This document shows, one piece after another, positions 1-5,287 of a stretch of DNA of 5,555 nucleotides (position 1 is the stretch's first letter; each line of letters starts with the position of its first letter). Below the pieces are notes generated by a model, which searched no databases, was not told where the DNA came from, and worked only from the letters and a program-made list of their open reading frames with translations. The stretch lies in contig QGUU01000193.1 of assembly GCA_003242525.1 (NCBI GenBank), positions 1 through 5,555 on the forward strand, in the 5' to 3' direction. The translations under genes and the position numbers were made by a program. This DNA is from Pseudomonadota bacterium (lineage in GTDB: Bacteria > Pseudomonadota > Alphaproteobacteria > Rhizobiales > Rhizobiaceae).

Positions 1-2
1 CC

Positions 3-1259
3 ATGACCACTTTTACCCAGGGCGTACAAGCAGCCGCAGCGGAGTTGCGTGCACTCTTTCCCGAGACCCCGCTGCAGGAAAATCCCTACCTGTCGCGAAA
101 ATTCGGTGCTCATATATTCCTCAAGCGCGAGGATCTGACGCCTGTGCGCTCCTACAAGATCCGGGGCGCCTTCAATTTTTTCCGCAAGGCCCTGGTCATG
201 GGCACGGGCGCGGATCTTTTCGTCTGTGCCTCCGCCGGCAACCATGCCCAGGGCTTTGCCTATGTCTGCCGCCATTTCGGCAAGCGCGGCGTTGTTTTCA
301 TGCCCGTGACGACGCCGCAGCAGAAGATAGACAAGACGCGGCTGTTCGGCGGAGATTTCGTCGAGATCCGACTCGTGGGTGATTTCTTCGATGATTGTTA
401 TCGCGCGGCCTTCGAGTTCACGGAGGCGGCGGGTGGGGAGATGGTTCCGCCCTTCGACCACAAGGCGATCATCGAGGGGCAGGCGACCGTGGCGCTGGAG
501 ATCGTCAACCAGATGCCGGCCGGCCGCATGGCCGACATCGTTACGCTGCCAGTTGGTGGCGGCGGACTGGCGGCCGGCGTAACCCGCTACTTTGCCGGAT
601 GCCGGCTGGAACCCCGATTTGTCTTCTGCGAACCGGCCGGCGCGGCAAGCCTTCACGGCAGCCTGACCGCCGGAAAGCGGGTGAAGCTGGCCAAGGTGGA
701 TAATTTCGTTGACGGGGCGGCCGTGGCGGAGATCGGCCGTGAGCCTTTCAGGCAACTGAAGAATTTCTCCGCCGACACGGTGCGGCTGGTGCCTGAAAAC
801 CGGGTCTGCGCCACCATGGTGGAGATGCTGAATGTGGAGGGCGTGGTGCTGGAGCCGGCGGGGGCGTTGGCGGTCGATTCACTCCGCGACTTCCAGAAAA
901 AGGAAATCAGGGGAAAAACCATCGTCTGCATCGTATCCGGCGGCAATTTCGATTTCGAGCGGTTGCCGGACGTGAAGGAGAGGGCCCTGCGCTTCGAGGG
1001 CCTGAAGAAATACTTCGTAATCCGCTTGCCCCAGCGTCCCGGCGCGCTGCGGGACTTCCTGGAGCTTCTGGGCCCTGACGATGACATCACCCGATTTGAG
1101 TATCTGAAGAAGTCGGCCCGCAATTTCGGCTCCGTCCTGATCGGCATCGAAACCAAGGAGCCACGCAATTTCGACCTGCTGATCGCCAGTTTCGACGCAA
1201 ACGGCGTTCAGTACCAGGACATTACTGACAATGAGACCTTGGGAGGATTCATCATTTAA
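3..1259 (+). CDS. ilvA: Threonine ammonia-lyase (threonine dehydratase), short form with one C-terminal regulatory domain
   Basis: This PLP enzyme deaminates L-threonine to 2-oxobutanoate and ammonia, the committed step of isoleucine synthesis in the cytoplasm. The 418-residue product has the fold-type II catalytic domain at about residues 10-325. It shows the PLP-lysine motif SYKIRGAF (50-57, Lys52 as Schiff-base lysine), SAGNHAQG (78-84) and the phosphate-binding glycine loop VGGGGLAAG (184-192). Residues ~335-415 form a single ACT-like Thr_dehydrat_C domain (KYFVIRLPQRPGALRDF). This is the length of the Corynebacterium/Bacillus-type IlvA; the E. coli enzyme is about 514 residues with two such domains. 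The regulatory domain suggests isoleucine feedback control (inferred). The ATG lies 2 bases from the window edge, so its ribosome site cannot be seen, but the N-terminus looks complete for the family. It converges with cobF. A catabolic dehydratase is less likely because those usually lack this domain. Confidence 0.95.
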   Translation: MTTFTQGVQAAAAELRALFPETPLQENPYLSRKFGAHIFLKREDLTPVRSYKIRGAFNFFRKALVMGTGADLFVCASAGNHAQGFAYVCRHFGKRGVVFMPVTTPQQKIDKTRLFGGDFVEIRLVGDFFDDCYRAAFEFTEAAGGEMVPPFDHKAIIEGQATVALEIVNQMPAGRMADIVTLPVGGGGLAAGVTRYFAGCRLEPRFVFCEPAGAASLHGSLTAGKRVKLAKVDNFVDGAAVAEIGREPFRQLKNFSADTVRLVPENRVCATMVEMLNVEGVVLEPAGALAVDSLRDFQKKEIRGKTIVCIVSGGNFDFERLPDVKERALRFEGLKKYFVIRLPQRPGALRDFLELLGPDDDITRFEYLKKSARNFGSVLIGIETKEPRNFDLLIASFDANGVQYQDITDNETLGGFII

Positions 1260-1269
1260 CCGGCCGGTT
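1258..1269. repeat. 12 bp perfect palindrome at the ilvA/cobF convergence
   Basis: AACCGGCCGGTT starts inside the ilvA stop codon and fills most of the 21 bp gap to the cobF stop. It is a perfect palindrome with no natural loop and no T-run on either strand, so it is a poor intrinsic terminator. It may simply be chance in GC-rich DNA. Confidence 0.3.
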
Positions 1270-1280
1270 TCGGTCGTCCG

Positions 1281-2045
1281 TCACCTTTTGGGCTTGCGCA
1301 GCAAATAGGTGTCCATGATCCAGCCATGCCGGTGGCGGGCCTCCTCGCGAAGGCGCACGATTTCGCTTTCCACGTCGCCCAATCGCCCGCTGACAAGAAT
1401 CTCGTCAGGCGTGCCCAAATAGGCGCCCCAATAAATCATTGCATCCTTGTCCGCGACCGAGCGGAACGCCTGCTGGCCGTCGAGCAGCACGACCGCGGTG
1501 TCGGCGTTTTCGGGCAGGCCATTTTCGGCCAGCCGGCGGCCGGTTGTGACGAGGAAGGGATCGCCGATGCGGTTCAGGGCCATCCTGTGGCCTGCCGCAA
1601 GCGCCTGGATGGCCGTAATGCCCGGGATCACTTCTTGTTCGAAGGCGACATTGCCACTTGTGGAAACCCGCTCCAGGATGCGCAACGCGCTGTCATAGAG
1701 CGAAGGATCACCCCAGATAAGGAATGCGCCGGCTCCGTTTTCACCGACCTCCTCGCGTATGAGTCGCTCGTAGATTTCGGCAATGGCGGCGTGCCAGTCG
1801 TCCACCGACTTGCGGTAGGAATCGCTGCATTCCGCGCGCAGAGGCATTTCGAACTCGACCCGCCGGCAATGCGGATTGGTGACGAACCGATCGCAGATTT
1901 CGCGTCGCAGTTCCGCCAACTCGCTTTTCTTTTCGCCTTTGTCGGGAATGAAGAGCACGTCTGCGCGGTTGAGCGCATTGACGGCCTGGATCGTGACATG
2001 TTCAGGATTGCCGGTGCCGATGCCGACGACGAATATCTTGCGCAT
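1281..2045 (-). CDS. cobF: Precorrin-6A synthase (deacetylating), CobF
   Basis: CobF is a SAM-dependent tetrapyrrole methylase of the aerobic (cobalt-late) cobalamin pathway. It methylates precorrin-5 at C-1 with loss of acetate, giving precorrin-6A. The 254-residue product opens with the glycine loop VGIGTGNPEHVT (7-18). It also carries the methylase-family motifs WGDPSLYDS (111-119) and VIPGITAIQALAA (139-151). Its length fits CobF (about 250-260). The start is the ATG at 2045-2043, preceded by GGCAGGAC with AGGA 7 bases upstream. The frame stays open to a TTG at 2096, but that adds 17 residues before the conserved N-terminus and has no clear ribosome site. The gene stands alone on the minus strand between ilvA and folA, with no other cob gene in view, so its partners must be elsewhere. 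CobF is distinguished from other TP methylases by overall sequence character, not by one diagnostic residue. Confidence 0.92.
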   Translation of the reverse strand: MRKIFVVGIGTGNPEHVTIQAVNALNRADVLFIPDKGEKKSELAELRREICDRFVTNPHCRRVEFEMPLRAECSDSYRKSVDDWHAAIAEIYERLIREEVGENGAGAFLIWGDPSLYDSALRILERVSTSGNVAFEQEVIPGITAIQALAAGHRMALNRIGDPFLVTTGRRLAENGLPENADTAVVLLDGQQAFRSVADKDAMIYWGAYLGTPDEILVSGRLGDVESEIVRLREEARHRHGWIMDTYLLRKPKR

Positions 2046-2218
2046 GGCGATGTCCTGCCCGAACGGCCGGCCACTGTCCAGCGGAAGGATCAGCAACGAT
2101 ATAAGTTGCAGCCGAAAGGCTTGCGGCCGGCGGCAAAGCCATTAAGGGAGAGAAGGTCTGGCGTGACGGCGGGCGTGGCCGCACATTCGATCAGGCCCGT
2201 ACGGCAGGAAGGCTGCAG
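2046..2218. promoter_or_regulatory. Divergent cobF/folA intergenic region with overlapping hairpins
   Basis: These 173 bp must hold the promoters of both cobF (leftward) and folA (rightward). I see no strong -35/-10 pair on either strand. An AT-rich patch (ATATAAG, 2099-2105) could be a minus-strand -10 for cobF but lacks a good -35. Between 2108 and 2140 two imperfect hairpins share the segment GGCTTGC (2118-2124). One has a GAAA loop (2114-2117) and pairs leftward with GCAGCC; the other pairs rightward with GCAAAGCC (2133-2140). The folA ribosome site AGGAAGG (2206-2212) sits 6 bases before its ATG. No cobalamin-riboswitch B12 box is recognisable. Confidence 0.4.
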
Positions 2219-2743
2219 ATGACGGTGGCAATCTATGTAGCGATCGCCGAGAATGGCGTGATCGGCCGCGAGGGCGGCTTGCCATGGCGGCTTCCCACCG
2301 ATCTGAAGCGGTTCAAGGCCGACACGATGGGCAAGCCGATCGTCATGGGCCGCAAGACGTGGGAAAGTTTTCCCAGGCGGCCGCTCCCGGGCCGGCTCAA
2401 CATCGTCGTGACCCGCGATCCCTCCTATCGGGCTGAAGGTGCGGAGGTCGTCCATTCGCTGAAAGACGCGCTCTCGCTGGGGCGGGTGAGGGGTCGCTGC
2501 CTGCCGGGTGGTCCAGACGAGATCTGTATCGTTGGCGGCGGCGAGATCTATGCACAGGCACTACCGTTGGCCGACCGGCTGCATGTGACTCACGTACGGG
2601 CGGTGGTTGATGGGGATACGAGCTTTCCCGCGATAGACCCCGCAGTCTGGCGGGAAGTTTATTGCGACGAGGTTCCGGCCGGCGAGAAGGACAGCCATGC
2701 GACCCGCTATGTCGTTTACGAACGCCGCAACCCGCCTGGTTGA
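2219..2743 (+). CDS. folA: Dihydrofolate reductase
   Basis: This enzyme reduces 7,8-dihydrofolate to tetrahydrofolate with NADPH and is the target of trimethoprim. It regenerates folate cofactor after thymidylate synthesis. The 174-residue product carries the full chromosomal DHFR signature. GLPWRLPTDLKRFK (20-33) contains the catalytic acid Asp28 (E. coli Asp27). MGRKTWES (43-50) and RPLPGR (54-59) bind NADPH and folate. VGGGEIY (105-111) is the second cofactor loop, followed by the LPLADRLHVTHV strand region. Length is slightly above the E. coli enzyme (159), with a few extra residues around 88-99. The start is set by AGGAAGG 6 bases upstream. No thyA lies next to it here, although thyA-folA pairs are common. 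The downstream gap of 149 bp contains its own promoter, so folA and hflK are probably separate transcription units, possibly with read-through. No terminator is evident after folA. Confidence 0.96.
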   Translation: MTVAIYVAIAENGVIGREGGLPWRLPTDLKRFKADTMGKPIVMGRKTWESFPRRPLPGRLNIVVTRDPSYRAEGAEVVHSLKDALSLGRVRGRCLPGGPDEICIVGGGEIYAQALPLADRLHVTHVRAVVDGDTSFPAIDPAVWREVYCDEVPAGEKDSHATRYVVYERRNPPG

Positions 2744-2776
2744 GCTGTGGTGCATGAGAATTTGTCGCTGCGGCAC

Positions 2777-2814
2777 TTGAAAGCGCCTGCAGTGCACTGA
2801 TCTCGTTGAAAGCG
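2777..2814 (+). repeat. Direct repeat TTGAAAGCG (two copies) flanking palindrome CAGTGCACTG
   Basis: TTGAAAGCG occurs at 2777-2785 and again at 2806-2814, 29 bp apart. The second copy contains the -35 hexamer of the hflK promoter. Between them lies the perfect 10 bp palindrome CAGTGCACTG (2790-2799), ending 6 bases before that -35. The first copy reads CTTGAAA, a perfect heat-shock -35, but has no matching -10 at the right distance. The arrangement could be a regulator site or a relic of promoter duplication. Confidence 0.45.
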
Positions 2815-2834
2815 TCGCGCTGCGCCCCTATAGA
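2805..2834 (+). promoter_or_regulatory. Promoter of the hflK-hflC group, heat-shock (RpoH)-like
   Basis: TTGAAA (2806-2811) and TATAGA (2829-2834) are separated by 17 bp, a near-ideal housekeeping arrangement. The same stretch also reads GTTGAA, 16 bases, CCTATA, close to the alphaproteobacterial RpoH pattern of CTTGAA followed by CCTATAT. In the E. coli sigma32 view it is TTGAA, 14 bases, CCCCTATA, with the typical C-run before the -10. The only weak point is G instead of C before TTGAA. Transcription would begin near 2840, giving a leader of about 50 bases before hflK. Promoter function is inferred from sequence, and the sigma factor choice is less certain than the promoter itself. Confidence 0.65.
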
Positions 2835-2852
2835 GGGTTGACTAGTATGTCG

Positions 2853-2869
2853 GCACCGCGCAGCGGTGC
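2853..2869 (+). promoter_or_regulatory. Hairpin in the hflK leader
   Basis: GCACCGC (2853-2859) and GCGGTGC (2863-2869) form a perfect 7 bp, GC-rich stem around the loop GCA. It lies in the predicted hflK leader, 13 bases before the ribosome site AAAGGA (2883-2888). No T-run follows, so it is not an intrinsic terminator. It could stabilise the message or bind a regulator. It does not itself mask the ribosome site as a classic RNA thermometer would. Confidence 0.5.
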
Positions 2870-2892
2870 GAGAAAGTCAGCGAAAGGACATC

Positions 2893-4002
2893 ATGCCCTG
2901 GAACGACAAGAGTGGCGGTGGCGGCCCCTGGGGAGGCGGTAACAATGGCGGCCCCTGGGGGCAGGGGCCTCGCGGTCCGGGCGGGCCTACCGGTGCGCCT
3001 CCCGATCTGGAAGACATCATCCGGCGCGGCCAGGATAGGCTGCGGCGTGCCTTGCCGGGCGGCGGCGGGGCAAGCCCTGCCTTCATCGGCCTCGTCGTGC
3101 TGGCGTTGCTTGTCCTGTGGGGTTTCAAGGCTGTCTATACGGTCCAGCCGGACGAAGTGGCGGTTGAACTGCGCTTCGGCAAGCCGAAGCCCGAACTTTC
3201 CGAGCCGGGCCTGCATTTCCACTGGTGGCCAATAGAGACGGTGGAAACGGCAAAGATTTCCGAGCAGCTGGTGAATATTGGCGACAGCGCCCGGTCCACC
3301 GGGTCGTCCGGCCTGATGCTGTCAGGCGACCAGAACATCGTCAATGTGCAGTTTTCCGTTGCCTATGAAGTGTCCGATCCTCGGGCCTATCTGTTCGACG
3401 TGTCAGATCCCGACGGCATGCTGAGACAGGTTGCCGAAAGCGCGATGCGCGAGATCGTCGGCCGGCGCCCGGCACAGGATATTTTCCGCGACAATCGTGA
3501 AGGGATTGCTGCGGACGTGCGCGACATCATCCAGAACACGCTGGACAGCTACAGGGCGGGACTGACCGTCAACGCGGTGTCGATCGAGGACGCGGCTCCA
3601 CCGCGCGAGGTTGCCGATGCCTTTGACGAGGTGCAACGTGCCGAGCAGGACGAGGACCGCTTCGTCGAGGAAGCCAACCAGTATTCCAACCAGAAGCTGG
3701 GTGCGGCGCGCGGCCAGGCAGCTCAGGTGCGCGAGGAAGCGGCGGCTTACAAGAACCGCGTCGTGCAGGAGGCCGAAGGCGAGGCCAAGCGCTTCCTTTC
3801 AGTCTATGAAGAATATGCGAAGGCGCCGGACGTCACGCGCCGACGCATTTACCTGGAAACGATGGAGAGGATTCTGAAGGATTCGAACAAGGTGATTGTC
3901 GGAGAGGGCGGAAGCCAAGGCGTGTTACCCTATCTGCCCCTGCCTGAATTGCAGGCCAGGCCCCCTGCTGCTCCTGCGGCCAATGCAGGAGGTAACCCGT
4001 GA
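2893..4002 (+). CDS. hflK: FtsH protease activity modulator HflK (SPFH/band 7 membrane protein)
   Basis: HflK pairs with HflC to build a large periplasm-facing cage around the inner-membrane AAA protease FtsH and modulates which membrane proteins FtsH degrades. The 369-residue product has a Gly/Pro/Trp-rich cytoplasmic tail (1-35, with GGPWG twice), a single membrane helix at ~62-82, and an SPFH/band 7 domain from ~82 (YTVQPDEVAVELRFGK) to ~240. A charged helical, probably coiled-coil segment follows (~245-310, rich in Glu/Ala/Gln), then a Pro/Ala-rich tail. The start is the ATG at 2893, preceded by AAAGGA (2883-2888); the product then begins MPWN, the usual HflK N-terminus. An in-frame GTG at 2866 would add nine residues but lies inside the leader hairpin and lacks a ribosome site. 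The stop overlaps the hflC start, implying coupled translation. hfq and hflX, the enterobacterial neighbours, are absent; folA lies upstream instead. Confidence 0.95.
   Translation: MPWNDKSGGGGPWGGGNNGGPWGQGPRGPGGPTGAPPDLEDIIRRGQDRLRRALPGGGGASPAFIGLVVLALLVLWGFKAVYTVQPDEVAVELRFGKPKPELSEPGLHFHWWPIETVETAKISEQLVNIGDSARSTGSSGLMLSGDQNIVNVQFSVAYEVSDPRAYLFDVSDPDGMLRQVAESAMREIVGRRPAQDIFRDNREGIAADVRDIIQNTLDSYRAGLTVNAVSIEDAAPPREVADAFDEVQRAEQDEDRFVEEANQYSNQKLGAARGQAAQVREEAAAYKNRVVQEAEGEAKRFLSVYEEYAKAPDVTRRRIYLETMERILKDSNKVIVGEGGSQGVLPYLPLPELQARPPAAPAANAGGNP
2920..2960 (+). repeat. 14 bp direct repeat in the 5' coding end of hflK
   Basis: GGCGGCCCCTGGGG occurs at 2920-2933 and again at 2947-2960, a 27 bp (nine-codon) period. 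Each copy encodes the GGPWG unit of the HflK cytoplasmic tail. This in-frame duplication could expand or contract by slippage without breaking the frame. Confidence 0.7.
3987..3993 (+). promoter_or_regulatory. Strong ribosome binding site for hflC inside the end of hflK
   Basis: AGGAGGT is a full anti-16S match located in the last codons of hflK. It lies 8 bases from the ATG at 4002 and 5 bases from an in-frame GTG at 3999. The spacing favours the ATG, which shares its A with the hflK stop (TGATG). Confidence 0.8.
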
Positions 4003-4985
4003 TGGCAAACCGTCTTCCCGTGGTGGCGGTGATCGGCCTCATCGTCCTGTATCTGCTCTATTCCTCCATCTTCGTCGTCAACGCACGACAGCAGGCGATC
4101 GTGCTGCGCTTCGGCGAGATCGTCGACGTCAAGACCGAACCCGGAATCTACTTCAAGCTGCCGTTCGCTTTCCTTGAGGCGGACAATGTGCAGAGGATCG
4201 AGAAACGGGTTCTGCGTTTCGACCTGGATGACATTCGCGTCCAGGTTTCCGGCGGCAAGTTCTACGAGGTCGATGCTTTCATCGCCTACCGCATTTCGGA
4301 TGCCCGTGTGTTCCGAGCCACGGTTTCGGGTTCGATCGAGCTGGCCGAGCAGCGGCTGAGGACACGACTGGATGCGGCCTTGCGCCGGGTCTACGGCTTG
4401 CGCGGCTTCGAGGCAGCTCTCTCGGAAGAACGCGCCGACATGATGCGCGAGGTGCGTGACCAGTTGCGGCCGGCGGCGACATCGCTTGGCCTTCAGATCG
4501 AGGATGTCCGCATCCGCCGCACCGACCTTACGGCCGAGGTTTCGCAACAAACCTATGACCGCATGAAGGCCGAACGCCTTGCAGAGGCAGAACGGCTGAG
4601 GGCGCGGGGCCGGGAGGCGGCGCAGCGAATCCGTGCGCGGGCGGACCGCGAGGTTATCGAAATCGTGGCAGCGGCACAGAGAGAAGCAGAGATCCTGCGC
4701 GGTGAGGGCGATGCCGAGCGTAGCGCCATCTATGCCGATGCGTATCTGCGCGACCCCGAATTCTTCGCGTTTTACCGGTCGATGAGTGCATATGGAACTG
4801 CACTGGAAAATACCGGCACGACGATGCTTCTGACGCCGGATTCGGATTTCTTCCGTTTCTTCCGCGATTCAGAAGGCAAGGCCCTGGTTCAGCCTGGGGC
4901 GCCGACCCGAGAGGCGCCCGCGGCGGGCCCGGCTGCCGGATCGGCGCCCGCGAACGGCTTGCCGGCGGCGACCGCTGGGCAGTAG
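4002..4985 (+). CDS. hflC: FtsH protease activity modulator HflC (SPFH/band 7 membrane protein)
   Basis: HflC is the partner of HflK in the membrane cage that surrounds FtsH. The 327-residue product has an N-terminal membrane helix (~6-26, rich in Val/Ile/Leu/Tyr) and then the SPFH/band 7 domain, beginning NARQQAIVLRFGEI (27-40) and running to ~175. A long charged helix follows (~180-245: repeated Arg/Glu/Ala, coiled-coil-like). Next comes the HflC C-terminal hallmark DPEFFAFYRSMSAY (251-264), with TTMLLTPDSDFFRFF near 273-287. The last ~30 residues are a low-complexity Ala/Pro/Gly tail. Length is close to E. coli HflC (334). Translation is probably coupled to hflK through the one-base TGATG overlap and the strong AGGAGGT upstream. 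The DUF2065 gene follows 6 bases after its stop. A GTG at 3999 is a minor alternative start that adds one residue. Confidence 0.95.
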   Translation: MANRLPVVAVIGLIVLYLLYSSIFVVNARQQAIVLRFGEIVDVKTEPGIYFKLPFAFLEADNVQRIEKRVLRFDLDDIRVQVSGGKFYEVDAFIAYRISDARVFRATVSGSIELAEQRLRTRLDAALRRVYGLRGFEAALSEERADMMREVRDQLRPAATSLGLQIEDVRIRRTDLTAEVSQQTYDRMKAERLAEAERLRARGREAAQRIRARADREVIEIVAAAQREAEILRGEGDAERSAIYADAYLRDPEFFAFYRSMSAYGTALENTGTTMLLTPDSDFFRFFRDSEGKALVQPGAPTREAPAAGPAAGSAPANGLPAATAGQ

Positions 4986-4991
4986 CCGCCC

Positions 4992-5177
4992 GTGCATGAT
5001 TTCCTGACCGCCCTCGGCCTCGTGCTCGTCGTCGAGGGCGTCATCTATGGTGGGTTCCCTGGCCTTGCCAGGAAGCTGGCCGTGGAGATGCTGTCAATGC
5101 CTGAGAGCACGCTTCGCGCCGCGGGCCTTTTCGCCGCGGCGGTGGGTGTTGGCATCGTTTGGCTGGTGCGCGGCTGA
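4992..5177 (+). CDS. DUF2065 family small inner-membrane protein (YjeT-like)
   Basis: This 61-residue protein has two hydrophobic segments, ~4-22 (LTALGLVLVVEGVIYGGF) and ~42-59 (GLFAAAVGVGIVWLVR). A short amphipathic stretch with MPESTLR (36-42) joins them. That is the DUF2065 pattern: two membrane helices and the conserved P-E/S-x-L-R-x-x-G turn. The function of the family is unknown. Its E. coli relative, yjeT, also follows hflC, so association with HflKC is a reasonable inference. The start is a GTG at 4992, 6 bases after the hflC stop, and the frame-matching product begins MHDFL as expected. No convincing ribosome site is visible, which suggests translation coupled to hflC. The gene ends 110 bases before degP. 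Family assignment is from recognised length, topology and context. Confidence 0.85.
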   Translation: MHDFLTALGLVLVVEGVIYGGFPGLARKLAVEMLSMPESTLRAAGLFAAAVGVGIVWLVRG

Positions 5178-5231
5178 GAACCTTTTGCCGCGTGGCCGCC
5201 TTTAGTCGCAAACGCGCCGTATTTTTCGCCA

Positions 5232-5266
5232 ACATGGCGCGACATGCATCGGCGGAAGCGCCATGT
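5232..5266 (+). promoter_or_regulatory. Perfect 9 bp inverted repeat upstream of degP
   Basis: ACATGGCGC (5232-5240) and GCGCCATGT (5258-5266) are exact reverse complements separated by 17 bases. The right arm ends 10 bases before the degP ribosome site GGGAGG (5277-5282). A smaller overlapping repeat, CGCCA/TGGCG (5227-5231 and 5235-5239), competes for the left arm. As DNA this could be an operator; as RNA it could be a hairpin that affects degP translation. No T-run follows, so it is not a standard terminator. No convincing separate degP promoter was found in 5178-5287. Confidence 0.5.
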
Positions 5267-5287
5267 CCTCAATGCCGGGAGGCCCCT

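Noticed and set aside
653..1168. Minus-strand open frame (171 codons) within ilvA
   Set aside because: Antisense shadow of a well-identified gene. The product is Ser/Arg-rich without motifs.
1258..1280. Bidirectional terminator between ilvA and cobF
   Set aside because: The 12 bp palindrome has no loop, and no T-run follows on either strand.
2060..2090. GCCACTG upstream of folA, reminiscent of a cobalamin riboswitch core
   Set aside because: It is on the folA strand, not the cobF strand, and the B12 box and surrounding conserved elements are missing.
2046..2096. Upstream TTG start for cobF, adding 17 residues
   Set aside because: The extension precedes the conserved N-terminal glycine-loop region, and the ATG at 2045 has a good ribosome site.
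1326..2222. Long plus-strand open frame (298 codons) antisense to cobF and running up to folA
   Set aside because: It lies opposite cobF, whose protein motifs are clear, and ends at the folA start. It has no recognisable domain, and GC-rich codon use commonly leaves such antisense frames open.
2866..2892. GTG start for hflK, adding nine residues
   Set aside because: It lies in the leader hairpin with no ribosome site. ATG 2893 has AAAGGA and gives the typical MPWN start.
3930..4550. Minus-strand open frame (206 codons) opposite hflK/hflC
   Set aside because: Shadow of the SPFH genes. No ribosome site or recognisable domain supports it.
5178..5206. GAACCTT followed by TTTAG as a sigmaE-like or EcfG-like degP promoter
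   Set aside because: The -35 is suggestive, but the -10 fits neither consensus (no TCTRA, no CGTT at the right spacing).
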